A program made the translations under genes and the position numbers. The notes under the pieces are model-generated. The model was not told the origin of the DNA. It worked only from the letters and a program-made list of their open reading frames with translations, and did no database searches. Source: Candidatus Gastranaerophilales bacterium (GTDB lineage: Bacteria > Cyanobacteriota > Vampirovibrionia > Gastranaerophilales > Gastranaerophilaceae). Taken from it: a DNA stretch of 64,000 bases. The stretch is from positions 248,001 to 312,000 of the forward strand of contig CALVBI010000001.1 of NCBI GenBank assembly GCA_944325735.1, in the 5' to 3' direction. This document shows, one piece after another, positions 8,640-18,308 of the stretch; the first letter of the stretch is position 1, and the number at the start of each line of letters is the position of its first letter.

Positions 8640-11600
8640 TTATTCTTCAATTGTTGTAGTAATATTTTTATTTTGTATTGTCTGAGCAATCGGCTGATCT
8701 TTTTCAAGTAAACTTAAATATAATAGTTTGTTTGCTGTAGCTTGATCAAGATCTATGAATTGACCTCCTGCTTTTACATCACTTGCTGATACAATTTTAA
8801 CATTTGCGTTAATTTCTAAATCTCCATATGTTAAGTGTACAGGAACAATATCACCAACTTTTAATTTTTTATTATGTTTTAGAGAAACACCGCCTCTTGA
8901 GATATCGGAAATTGCAATTACATCATCAGTTGATTCAAATGAAATCAAGTCTTGAGTTTCTTCGCCTCCAAATCTCATATATTGACGTTTATCAATAGAG
9001 TCAACTCTATCACTTACAACACGTTGCTTGTAAACTGCCTGACCTAAATCAATATCTGGAAGATCTGGTTCATCTGTATCCGTATCTGTGTCTGTATCTG
9101 TGTCTGTATCTGTGTCTAAATCAGTATCGGTATCAATATCTGTATCTATATCAGTATCAGTATCTACATCCGTATCTGTGTCAGTATCCGTATCAGTATC
9201 TGTATCAATATCGGTGTCTGTATCAGTATCTACATCAGTATCTGTATCAATATCTGTATCCGTATCAGTATCAGTATCCACATCAGTATCTGTGTCTGTA
9301 TCAGTATCAGTGTCAATGTCAGTATCGGTATCGGTATCAGTATCAGTGTCAGTATCCGTATCAGTATCAGTGTCAATATCTGTATCGGTATCAGTGTCGG
9401 TATCTACATCAGTATCAGTGTCGATATCAGTATCGGTATCCGTATCAGTATCTACATCAGTATCGGTATCAGTATCTGTGTCAATATCTGTATCGGTATC
9501 TGTATCGGTATCTGTATCAATATCGGTATCAGAATCAGCATCAGTATCAATGATTTCTTCATCCTCTTCTGGGACAACTAAGTTATCATCATCATTTTCA
9601 TCACCTTGTTGCTCACCATTCGGATTATCTACATAATTTCCATCATCGTCTTTTACGCCATCATAGCCTTCATCTCCACCTTGAGAACTTCCGCCATAAT
9701 AGTAGTTACGATCAGCTTCATCTTGACCTATTGCTGTAACATCATCTGGTCTTACTGCTTTTGCTCTTATTGAAACTGTTTCACCTTCAGGTGTAGTAAT
9801 TTTATTTGTTCTTGCATCTTCTTCATAATATGATAAATTAAATCTTAATGGATCATCACTTATTTGACCTCTATCTTTACCCATATGGAAATGGTAACCA
9901 CCAGCATATGCATTATCTGCAACAAGTGTTAAATCTTGTTCATGGACTGGTCTACCTTGACCTTGACCTTCAATTTTACCATTTTTAATAATTATTGTAG
10001 AATCAGCTGCATTACTATGATCATCAGGATTATCCCAAGATGTTCCTAAATCTAAAGCAGTAATTTTAACTTTATCTGGATGAATATTTTCATTTGGTCC
10101 ATAGTAATCTTGAGGATAAGTAGGTACTTCACCTAAATTTTCAATATACATATTCTTACCGCGAGTTGTAATATTAATTTCATTTGCCGCAGTAGTTTCA
10201 CGTATAAATGTATCACCTGAAAATTCAGCATTAATAGAACCTTCTCTTGAGATTAAACCTCCAACATTTGTATCTAGTTTTTTGCCATTATCTGCATCCA
10301 TACCTTTAACGTTAATATCTTTTATAGCAAGCATATCAACGCCATATTTAGCATTATCAGTATGATTTAATTGTCCGTCAACAGAGCCATAGCTTCCGTT
10401 ATTTTGTCTGAAAGTTAATGCATTACCGTCTTCTCCAATATTGCCACTTGCAATTATTGAAATACCTGCACCCTCAACATTAGGCTTGTTAGGATCAGAT
10501 GACGCATTTATAATGTCATAAGGAGTTTCACCCTTATTTGTTGAATCATCAGCTAATAAAATTACTCTACCATCAGCTTTAATCTGATCAACATTCATAT
10601 TTTTATCTAAACTTGCAAGATTAATAACTGATTTATTTGTACCTTGCGTACTTGTAGCTTTAATCTTACCATCAATTGAAACATTAATTGATTTAGACAA
10701 ATCTCTTGCATTTGTGCCAATTCCGGTATATACACCGTCATTAGGTCCAACTTCTTCACCAATTGCACCATTTGTAACATCTAAATTTAAATTAGCACCA
10801 TTTGTAGTTGCAATTAAATTATGAGTTACACCATTGTTTAATAAATTACCATCTGTAACAGTGATATTTACATCTGCATTTGATGAAATATTATCTTTAT
10901 TACTTGTATGACCTAATGTCATATTTGAATTTTTATTAGTAAATTGAACTGTATTAGTTTTATTAGCGTGATTGATATTAACTTTACCTTGAATATCAAT
11001 ACCACCATTACCATCGTTATAAACTAATAGATTTGAATTAGCATTATTACCTTGAGCACCTGATTTAATAACACCTGTAGAAGCTACAAGTAATCCGCCT
11101 GCATTATTTGTAATATTAGTTGTTCCATTTGGATTTGATAATTCTCCGGCAATTTTTATTCCATTATTACCGCTATTTGTAATTGTAATATCACCATTAC
11201 CATAATTTCTTACAATTCCGCCATCTGCAATAGATGTACCTGTTTTAGAAACAATAGTTATTTTACCGTTAGAACTTGCAAAAGCATTACCTGATGTCAT
11301 ATTATCTGTAGCTACAAGATTATTAAATAATGTTTTTGCTGCATCTTCTGTTTTTAAAACATCAGTATTACCGCCAACACCAGCAACTAATAATCCACCA
11401 TTACCAACAGCAACGTTGCCACCTTTTAGTTCAACATTACCTCTTGCAATAACAGCACCATTAATATTAATTACATTACCGGATTCATTTCCTGCTGATA
11501 ATGATGAAGGATCAAATGTTGCACCGGTATTTTGTAAATTAGTAATATAATCACTGTATTCATTGATTGTAATTTCTCCAGTACCTTTGTTATAAGTACC

Positions 11601-12170
11601 TACTGTCGGAACATATTCTGGATTTGGAAGATGCAAGTTTAATTTTAAATTTGTATAATCATTCTGAGTTGGTGAAATCACTGACAAATTACCAACATTT
11701 AAAACGCCGGATGCTCCAACAACCATACCGTTTGGAGAAATAAATATTAAATTACCATCATTTTTTAATCCTCCACCAACTTCTTGCAGAGCATTAACTA
11801 TACCATTAATATTAACCTGTCTATCTACAAGGTTAATAAATGTATTAATGTCACCAAATTTTGTATCCCAAACAACTGATCCATTTTCATCTACATGAGC
11901 ATTATTTTTTTGCATCCATTGATAAATGAAATTGGCAACATCACCTTTACCAAGATTAAATTCTAAAAATTGCTTAAAACCAACATCACCATTTACGGCA
12001 TCAGGTCTAAATTCATAACCACCACCAGGTTTTTGGCCAATAGTATTACCAGCACCATCAGTAATTGTTGATTGTGCCAATACTTGATATGCTAATGATT
12101 GCTGCATTACAAGTAAAAAACTTAATGCGAATGCTATCAATCTTTTTCTATTTATTCCCTGTCTTTTCAT
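8640..12170 (-). CDS. filamentous-haemagglutinin-like (TPS) adhesin with Asp-Thr tract and PilZ-like C-terminus
   Basis: A 1,176-residue exported protein. The frame opens at GTG 12194, but GAGG seven bases before ATG 12170 favours MKRQGINRKR, followed by a long hydrophobic signal ending near QVLAQ. Residues about 60-190 match a two-partner-secretion carbohydrate-dependent domain (NINGIVNAL, FISPNGMVVGASG, VGNLSVISP). A beta-helix-like Asn/Gly-rich region runs to about 850, then an acidic stretch and a 150-residue Asp-Thr/Ile/Val repeat (about 875-1030). The last 130 residues carry RQYMR and DISRGG, the RxxxR and DxSxxG signature of PilZ domains, then GGQFID. No TpsB transporter gene is in the window. 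A c-di-GMP-type domain on a secreted protein is unusual. Confidence 0.8.
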   Translation of the reverse strand: MKRQGINRKRLIAFALSFLLVMQQSLAYQVLAQSTITDGAGNTIGQKPGGGYEFRPDAVNGDVGFKQFLEFNLGKGDVANFIYQWMQKNNAHVDENGSVVWDTKFGDINTFINLVDRQVNINGIVNALQEVGGGLKNDGNLIFISPNGMVVGASGVLNVGNLSVISPTQNDYTNLKLNLHLPNPEYVPTVGTYNKGTGEITINEYSDYITNLQNTGATFDPSSLSAGNESGNVININGAVIARGNVELKGGNVAVGNGGLLVAGVGGNTDVLKTEDAAKTLFNNLVATDNMTSGNAFASSNGKITIVSKTGTSIADGGIVRNYGNGDITITNSGNNGIKIAGELSNPNGTTNITNNAGGLLVASTGVIKSGAQGNNANSNLLVYNDGNGGIDIQGKVNINHANKTNTVQFTNKNSNMTLGHTSNKDNISSNADVNITVTDGNLLNNGVTHNLIATTNGANLNLDVTNGAIGEEVGPNDGVYTGIGTNARDLSKSINVSIDGKIKATSTQGTNKSVINLASLDKNMNVDQIKADGRVILLADDSTNKGETPYDIINASSDPNKPNVEGAGISIIASGNIGEDGNALTFRQNNGSYGSVDGQLNHTDNAKYGVDMLAIKDINVKGMDADNGKKLDTNVGGLISREGSINAEFSGDTFIRETTAANEINITTRGKNMYIENLGEVPTYPQDYYGPNENIHPDKVKITALDLGTSWDNPDDHSNAADSTIIIKNGKIEGQGQGRPVHEQDLTLVADNAYAGGYHFHMGKDRGQISDDPLRFNLSYYEEDARTNKITTPEGETVSIRAKAVRPDDVTAIGQDEADRNYYYGGSSQGGDEGYDGVKDDDGNYVDNPNGEQQGDENDDDNLVVPEEDEEIIDTDADSDTDIDTDTDTDTDTDIDTDTDTDTDVDTDTDTDTDIDTDTDVDTDTDTDTDIDTDTDTDTDTDTDTDTDTDIDTDTDTDTDTDVDTDTDTDTDIDTDTDVDTDTDTDIDTDTDTDTDTDTDVDTDTDIDTDIDTDTDLDTDTDTDTDTDTDTDEPDLPDIDLGQAVYKQRVVSDRVDSIDKRQYMRFGGEETQDLISFESTDDVIAISDISRGGVSLKHNKKLKVGDIVPVHLTYGDLEINANVKIVSASDVKAGGQFIDLDQATANKLLYLSLLEKDQPIAQTIQNKNITTTIEE
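9072..9550. repeat. hexanucleotide minisatellite encoding (Asp-Thr)n
   Basis: About 475 bp of near-tandem GTATCN units on the plus strand (third-position variants CTATCN, AATATCN), encoding Asp-Thr with occasional Asp-Ile, Asp-Val and Asp-Leu on the minus strand. Synonymous variation between units suggests repeated expansion and contraction. The plus strand also reads open as a Ser-Val repeat, which is a shadow. Confidence 0.95.
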
Positions 12171-12303
12171 AATTAGACCTCGATTTTTTTGCACGTAAAC
12201 ACTTTATATTACATGTATATAAACGTTTTTTTAATGTGAAACTTTACTTTTTTTTACACCTTTTTTACAAAAGTTAATATTTTATTTTATTTTTATATAC
12301 ATT

Positions 12304-12333
12304 TTGAAACATGTTATATATGTTATATATAAT
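12304..12333 (+). promoter_or_regulatory. probable promoter in the divergent 380-bp intergenic region
   Basis: TTGAAA (12304-12309), an 18-bp spacer and TATAAT (12328-12333), overlapping two copies of ATGTTATAT. It would give a leader of about 210 nt before ATG 12551. Apart from this the region 12171-12550 is AT-rich with T tracts and shows no ORF. Confidence 0.5.
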
Positions 12334-12550
12334 ATGGAGATATAAATATTAAGATTTGTTACAATCAGATATCCTCTAAAAGCCACTTATATCAAGTGTT
12401 TTAAAAATTATTGTAAAATTTTTACTGATTCTGCGCAATTTGAGGTTATAAAATGTTTTTACATGGACATAGAGAAGTATAAAAAAAATATCTCAATTTT
12501 CATGCTTATGAATAATAAATAGAGTGAAGATTGAAAGAAAGGACTGAATT

Positions 12551-15385
12551 ATGTGTGCAAATCAAATCGTCCCAAATGAGTATATTGCTAAAATTAAACC
12601 AGAGCAATTAGAGGCTCTTGTAAAAAATGGAACATTTACTAAAAATGCAGATGGAACATACACTTCAAATATTCCAATTGGAAATGCTGCTGCAGTAAAA
12701 GCTGATAATGAAGTAAAAGGTCTTGCTGTAGAATCTGCAGAGGCAAGAACTGCAATTCAAAAACCGGAACAGCCTAAAATTGCTCTTGCAGATAATGATA
12801 TGTTACAAAAACAAAAGCTAGAAAAATATAAAAGAGATTATGCTGAATTATATAAAAAAGATCCTTCAATTTTAAAATCAGATATTGCAGATGTAGTATA
12901 TGCAAAAGAAAAAGAAGAAATTGCAGCATCTTTAGAAAACGGTGCAAAAACTGTTGATGGCAGAATTCTATTAAAAGATAGATACATGAAAGAATTTGCA
13001 ACAGATGCTGAAACTGAAAAATTTAAAAAAGCATTAAATGAAAAAATTGCATACTACTCAGATCCAAAAAATGCAGAATTAACTCGTTTAAAATATAATG
13101 AAGCATTCCATGAAACACATAAAGAAAATTATATTAGAAATAAAGAGGAAATGACTCCTGCTGAAATCAAATTAATTGCTCATCGAGAAGCATTAGATGA
13201 AACAGTAAAACTTGAAGATAGTACATATAACAAAATGGCTAATTCATTAATTCAAAACAGACATCTAAATCATGCAATTAATACAACTGAAGAATATCAA
13301 AAGAAATACGAAGAAGCTCTTGCTAAAGGAGATACAGAAAAAGCTGCAAAAATCAAAGAAAAAGCTGCAAAAGAATTAGTTAAAGCAAAAAAAGAAGAAA
13401 TAAAAGATATTGAAAATAATAAAGAAGATTTAATTGAATACATGGCAGAAGCTAAATTAAATCGAGAATTAGCTGAAGAACGAGTAAAAAACAGAGTTCT
13501 TCACTGGGATAAAGACGGCTCTTGGAAAGAAGATGATAATAACAAAGCCCTTACAAAAGAAATGCGAGAATTTGTAAAAGAAAATACAGCCCTTTTCGCA
13601 GATGAAGTCCAAGCAGGAGAACAAGGAGATTTTACTCAAAACGGAAAATCTTATAAATTCAACAGCCAAAAATTCAAAGATTATTTTGTCGGAATATCAA
13701 ATGAAAATGAAATAGATACATCTGATGAACAAGATCCGTATAATAAAGCTGATTATATGACAAGTATCAAAAACCGCAAACGTGGTATGGATCATGCAAA
13801 ATTACAGGAATTTGAAAATGAACTAATCAAACAATATCCTGAATACGCAAATCCTGAAACAAGAGAAGAATTTTTAAGAAAAAATCCTGACATCGAAATG
13901 AAACTTGGTCATATGACTGCGAAAGATAAACAAAAAGACAGATTTTTCCAAGGGAAATGTGCGAAAATTTGCGGTCTAGACAAAGAATATGACAAAACAA
14001 ACCTAAAACGATTAGGACACGTTGCAAAACAAACATTCAAAGGAGCACTAGCTGGTTTTGCAGGTGGATGTTTGATGGAAGGCTTTGCCTGCACAAAAGT
14101 TGTAAACGGAAAATATGCGGATATTATTAAATACTCACAAGATGTAGCATATCAATACAAACAAGCATATTCTCAAAATGTTACAGTAAGTGGTACTGTG
14201 GGTTATGAGCAACCTGTAACAGTTGAAGGATATGCAAAATACAAAGATGCTGTGGTAATTGATGAAGATATTCCATATCATACAGAAGTAACAGTTGATG
14301 GCTACACTCCATACGAAGGCAAAGTAAACTGGAATGCAAAAGGTGAAACTACAAGTTCAGTTGTCAATAATTATTGGAATAATGGAGAACTTGTAGATTC
14401 AACAAAAACAAATATCATCGAACCTTGGGAAGCAAGCGGAACTGAAAATTATTCAGGTGAAGCATACTTCAAAAAAACAGTAGGCGTTGATGGTAAAGTA
14501 CATTTTGAACGTACAGTACCTGTCGAAGGAGAAGTATATTACAAACAAACTGTAAATGCTAAAGGTGAAGTTCAATTTGAAAAAACAGTAGTCGTCGAAG
14601 GCGAAGTACAAGGAGAAGGAACAGTAACAGCTGAAGGCGAAGTCGAAGCTAAAGGTACTACAAGTGCTAGACACAAATTTGATATGAGTGTACCTATAGG
14701 CGCAGCAATATCAGGAGGTATAACAGGTGCAATCCAAGGTCTGTTTACAATGAAAAAAGTAAAATACCATGGTGGCACACCTGAAGTTGCAGCAAGACAA
14801 AAAATTCTTGAACGTAGCACAAAACCTGATCCAATTGCACCAACACCTATACAAATACCAATTCCAGAAATAACACCTCCAGAAATACAACCAATTCCAA
14901 CACCTCAACCAAAATTTAAAGGTACAACTGAACATAAAGTTGAAATGTGGGATTTAAATAAACATGGTCAATACTGGAACCAAATGGCTGCGTTATACGA
15001 AACAAAAGACGGTAAACCTTTAACCTTTAAACAAGCAATGGAAATAGTTCATTTTTATAATGATGCTTATGATAAAGCTCATACATTAAACGGTTTACCA
15101 AACGGAGGTAAAATCGATTTAGGCCTATTTGATATGAATGAGGAATTAACTGCAAAATATCAAAGAAGAAAAGAAATCGGAAAATTTGAAAAAATTGCTC
15201 GGAAAGAAACAACTTTTGTTCAAACAAAATACAATAAACTAACCGGCAAATGGGAAGCAATCGTACGCACAACTGACGGTAAAGAAATTGGCAGAGGTGA
15301 AAATGTTGATAAAACTAAAGCTCAAAGCAATGCTATCACTCAAGCCGGAGTTGAACCAAGAAATGTTGAATGGGAAGACATTTAG
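12551..15385 (+). CDS. large unrecognised protein with glycine-zipper segments around a beta-repeat block
   Basis: A 944-residue protein with no signal peptide, starting at ATG 12551 behind AAAGGA. Residues 1-490 are highly charged helical/coiled-coil (EEYQKKYEEALAKGDTEKAA style). A first glycine-rich hydrophobic segment is at about 497-517 (GALAGFAGGCLMEG). Residues 537-712 contain roughly 12-residue repeats of the form V-x-V-x-G-x-V (TVPVEGEVYYKQTV, TVVVEGEVQ). A second glycine-zipper segment (GAAISGGITGAIQG) is at about 715-730. A Pro-rich linker (PTPIQIPIPEITPPEI) and a 100-residue globular end follow. The twin glycine-zippers suggest membrane insertion or a large surface/effector protein. 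I recognise no family. Confidence 0.7.
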   Translation: MCANQIVPNEYIAKIKPEQLEALVKNGTFTKNADGTYTSNIPIGNAAAVKADNEVKGLAVESAEARTAIQKPEQPKIALADNDMLQKQKLEKYKRDYAELYKKDPSILKSDIADVVYAKEKEEIAASLENGAKTVDGRILLKDRYMKEFATDAETEKFKKALNEKIAYYSDPKNAELTRLKYNEAFHETHKENYIRNKEEMTPAEIKLIAHREALDETVKLEDSTYNKMANSLIQNRHLNHAINTTEEYQKKYEEALAKGDTEKAAKIKEKAAKELVKAKKEEIKDIENNKEDLIEYMAEAKLNRELAEERVKNRVLHWDKDGSWKEDDNNKALTKEMREFVKENTALFADEVQAGEQGDFTQNGKSYKFNSQKFKDYFVGISNENEIDTSDEQDPYNKADYMTSIKNRKRGMDHAKLQEFENELIKQYPEYANPETREEFLRKNPDIEMKLGHMTAKDKQKDRFFQGKCAKICGLDKEYDKTNLKRLGHVAKQTFKGALAGFAGGCLMEGFACTKVVNGKYADIIKYSQDVAYQYKQAYSQNVTVSGTVGYEQPVTVEGYAKYKDAVVIDEDIPYHTEVTVDGYTPYEGKVNWNAKGETTSSVVNNYWNNGELVDSTKTNIIEPWEASGTENYSGEAYFKKTVGVDGKVHFERTVPVEGEVYYKQTVNAKGEVQFEKTVVVEGEVQGEGTVTAEGEVEAKGTTSARHKFDMSVPIGAAISGGITGAIQGLFTMKKVKYHGGTPEVAARQKILERSTKPDPIAPTPIQIPIPEITPPEIQPIPTPQPKFKGTTEHKVEMWDLNKHGQYWNQMAALYETKDGKPLTFKQAMEIVHFYNDAYDKAHTLNGLPNGGKIDLGLFDMNEELTAKYQRRKEIGKFEKIARKETTFVQTKYNKLTGKWEAIVRTTDGKEIGRGENVDKTKAQSNAITQAGVEPRNVEWEDI

Positions 15386-15422
15386 AAAAATTTGCACACA
15401 TAATATAAATCCATAATTTTTT

Positions 15423-15453
15423 AAGGGTTCGTTTGTACGAACCCTTATTTTTT
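15423..15453 (+). terminator. intrinsic terminator
   Basis: AAGGGTTCGT / ACGAACCCTT, a perfect 10-bp stem with loop TTGT, then a T-rich run after the 944-residue gene. Confidence 0.9.
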
Positions 15454-15479
15454 GTCATATAATATTATCGGGATATAAA

Positions 15480-15827
15480 ATGGATAATATATTTGACAAA
15501 CTTGCAAAATCTAATTTCAGAAGTAAATTTAAACTTAAACAAAAAGAAAAAGATTACATCAGAGAAAAAGGAATTGATGTAATAAGATCTCATGCCTGCG
15601 ACTTTATCTCAAAACGTTTAGCTCCAAAAGATATTCCAAATGATGGAAAACAAACACCTATGAAAGGGCACCCTGTATTTATAGCGCAACATGCTACTGC
15701 AACTTGTTGTCGCGGCTGCTTATATAAATGGCACAAAATCCCACAAAACACAGAACTAACACAAAGTCAGCAAGATTATGTAGTTAACATAATAATGGAA
15801 TGGATTAACAGACAATTAAAATCTTAA
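15480..15827 (+). CDS. DUF4186 domain protein
   Basis: A 115-residue protein with the DUF4186 pattern: basic N-terminus, then HPVFIAQHATATCCRGCLYKWH with a CCxxC cluster, and a helical end. The family's function is unknown; the His/Cys pattern suggests metal binding. TATAAT lies at about 15457 and GGGAT before the ATG. Its 3' end overlaps the convergent DUF2971 gene by 12 bp. Confidence 0.85.
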   Translation: MDNIFDKLAKSNFRSKFKLKQKEKDYIREKGIDVIRSHACDFISKRLAPKDIPNDGKQTPMKGHPVFIAQHATATCCRGCLYKWHKIPQNTELTQSQQDYVVNIIMEWINRQLKS

Positions 15828-16724
15828 AGGAATCTTAGAACGATTAACTGTTTTCTTTTCATAGCCAAAATTTGATAACATGCGACAAGTACTTGTATAA
15901 AAAATACTTTCATCTAATGTAGGTCCAATATTTATTGAATTTACTGTTTTTTTCAAAAATTTGTATTCAATATAAGGAACAAACAAACCATTTTTTTCAC
16001 AAATTTTTGTCTGTTTTGCAAAATTTGTACCAAAATTATTAATAAAAATTATTCTATATTCTTTTTCATCTTTAAAATGAGGATTTTTAAAGAACAAACT
16101 TATAATGCTCAAAATATCAATTAATTCAAATACAATATCTACAAGTTTATCTTGATTTTTAGAACTTTTAAGAGCTTTTTCGTATTGTTTGTTCCATTTT
16201 TCAAAAATCAATTTTAATACTGTAATTTGTTTTTTTCTATCATAAATAATATTGCCATATACAGAATTAAATCCAATTTTGACCATATCCGCAATTAAAT
16301 CTTTTTTGCAAAAACCGATATTGTATCCGGTATAATTTTGACCTTTTGCGTAATTATTCCATAAGGTTAGGTTATCAGCTTCAGTCGAAAACGAAATTGT
16401 ATAATATTCGTACTTATAGCCAAAATCGTTGGAACCATTAATTATATTGGTATACTTTGAATAAAAATTTTCCTTAATTTTTGAAAATAAATCTTGATTA
16501 AGCTCAGACATTTCATCTATAAGATTAAAAATTAATTTATAAGAATATGTAACTTCCTCTTTATCATTGAGATATAAAGCGTTAGAAAATCTTATGGTAC
16601 CTGATTCTAAAATACTCAACAATTTTTCAGGCTTTGTGTAATGATATAAAATACTATTATCACCATCATCGAGTATTTTTTTTACCTTAGGAATTTTCTC
16701 AAGCAAACTGTCATAATCAAGCAT
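15816..16724 (-). CDS. DUF2971 domain protein
   Basis: A 302-residue protein opening with LYHYTKPEKLLSILESGTIRFSN and LNDKEE, the diagnostic start of DUF2971. SFSTEADNLTLWNNYA follows, where the family has its conserved W and Y. This family is frequent near mobile and defence genes, and its activity is not established (an ADP-ribosyltransferase-like core is suspected for the YHYT start). Convergent overlap of 12 bp with the DUF4186 gene. Confidence 0.85.
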   Translation of the reverse strand: MLDYDSLLEKIPKVKKILDDGDNSILYHYTKPEKLLSILESGTIRFSNALYLNDKEEVTYSYKLIFNLIDEMSELNQDLFSKIKENFYSKYTNIINGSNDFGYKYEYYTISFSTEADNLTLWNNYAKGQNYTGYNIGFCKKDLIADMVKIGFNSVYGNIIYDRKKQITVLKLIFEKWNKQYEKALKSSKNQDKLVDIVFELIDILSIISLFFKNPHFKDEKEYRIIFINNFGTNFAKQTKICEKNGLFVPYIEYKFLKKTVNSINIGPTLDESIFYTSTCRMLSNFGYEKKTVNRSKIPLRF

Positions 16725-16880
16725 TTTTATAACACTCCAAAATAATATTATTCTTTATATTCTCATTATAACATATTTTTAGATAAATTTATCCTGCAAA
16801 AAAATCATAAAACTGTTTTAATCTGTACTTTTCTAGTATAATATTGTATGTAAAATTTATTACTTAAGAAAGAGGTTATT

Positions 16881-18188
16881 ATGTTAACTAAAAATTCAAA
16901 CGTAACAGTAAAATTTACAGGGGTTGATTTCAGTGCTTATTCTGCAAAAGTTTCAGAATTTGTAAAAGAATTTTCATCTCGTGCAAACCAAAAAGGTCAA
17001 TTTTTAAATTGGGTAAACTTACCACAAGAACAAGCTAAAAGAGTAGATGAAATTTATTCATTAGCAGACAAACTAAAAGCACAAACAGGTGCTAAAAAAC
17101 TTAGCGTAATGGGTATTGGCGGTTCTAAACATACTGTAGAACATATGCTATCAATCAATGGCTTAAATATTTGCCATGATGTTGTAGAATTTTATTCAGA
17201 CGTTGATTCTGCAAGTTTAGAAAGATTTTTATACAGATTAGGTAACGATGTTACAACATCTAACTTCATGATCGCTTCAAAATCAGGTTCTACTTTCGAA
17301 ACAAAAGACGGTTTCTTAAGAGTTCTTGATATGTTAATTGATGCTTACAAAGCTCAAGGAAAATCTCAAGAAGAAGCTGAAAAATTAGCTCACAAACACT
17401 TTATTGCTGTAACTGACGGCAACGCTGAAAAAAGTGAATTAAGAAGAACTTCTAACGAAAAAGGCTGGTTAGGCGATTTATTTATTCACGATGACGTAGG
17501 CGGACGTTTCTCAGCATTTGATGATCACGCACTATTCACTCTTGCATATGCAGGCATGAAAAAAGAAGATATGGTAAAAATGTTAAACGCAGCACAAGAA
17601 GTTTCTACAGAATCTTTAACAGCTGACTTAAATATCAACGATGCATTGAAAGAAGGTATCTTCTGGGCACACGCAAAAATGAACGGAATTTTAACAACTG
17701 TTCATCAATACATGGGTTCAATTTTTGAAAACACAGTATACTGGCATGCTCAAATGCAAAATGAATCTGTAAAAGATACTCTAAAACAAGTAGCAAAAGT
17801 TCCAGATGCAATGCACCACTCAGCAGAAGCACACTTCAATCCTGCGAATAAATTTGCATTTGCTCTAACTGTTCCGCAAGATAACGGAGTATGCAGAGAA
17901 AATGCTGAAAGCTATATTGACGCATTAACAAAATCTTATGAAGTAACAGGTGCGTTCTTCTTAGAAACAGCTAAAACTCTTAAAATGGGCTTAACTCCTG
18001 AAGCTGCAGGTACATTAACTCAATTAAGAGCATTTGCAACAGTTTACCAAGAAATCGTTGAAAAAATTATGGGTAATCAATCATTCCCAGAAGTTCTTGA
18101 CAGCGTATTGCAACCACACGTAGAATTCTACAAAAAGAATTTGAAAGGCGGAGTTGTAGTTCCTGGTAGAATTTCTACAGGAGCGTAG
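16881..18188 (+). CDS. pgi: glucose-6-phosphate isomerase
   Basis: Interconverts glucose-6-phosphate and fructose-6-phosphate in glycolysis. The phosphate-binding SIS folds are visible: GIGGSKHTVEHM near residue 76, ASKSGSTFETKDG near 133 and DDVGGRFSAFDDHALF near 208. The 435-aa length and sequence resemble the shorter bacterial type. AGAGG precedes ATG 16881. Monocistronic with its own terminator. Confidence 0.93.
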   Translation: MLTKNSNVTVKFTGVDFSAYSAKVSEFVKEFSSRANQKGQFLNWVNLPQEQAKRVDEIYSLADKLKAQTGAKKLSVMGIGGSKHTVEHMLSINGLNICHDVVEFYSDVDSASLERFLYRLGNDVTTSNFMIASKSGSTFETKDGFLRVLDMLIDAYKAQGKSQEEAEKLAHKHFIAVTDGNAEKSELRRTSNEKGWLGDLFIHDDVGGRFSAFDDHALFTLAYAGMKKEDMVKMLNAAQEVSTESLTADLNINDALKEGIFWAHAKMNGILTTVHQYMGSIFENTVYWHAQMQNESVKDTLKQVAKVPDAMHHSAEAHFNPANKFAFALTVPQDNGVCRENAESYIDALTKSYEVTGAFFLETAKTLKMGLTPEAAGTLTQLRAFATVYQEIVEKIMGNQSFPEVLDSVLQPHVEFYKKNLKGGVVVPGRISTGA

Positions 18189-18251
18189 TCACTCCACCTA
18201 CCACTTAGGTTATGTATAAATATAAATTTTGCCAAATTTAAGTGAAATAAA

Positions 18252-18285
18252 AAAGCGAGAACATGAAAATGTTCCCGCTTTTTTA
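18252..18285 (+). terminator. intrinsic terminator of pgi
   Basis: GCGAGAACAT / ATGTTCCCGC with loop GAAA and one mismatch, flanked by A and T runs. Confidence 0.88.
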
Positions 18286-18308
18286 ATTGATGTGGTATTA
18301 TTTTTTAT

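Noticed and set aside
9088..9636. Ser-Val repeat ORF on the plus strand
   Set aside because: It is the complement of the Asp-Thr repeat of the adhesin gene and has no ribosome site or independent composition.
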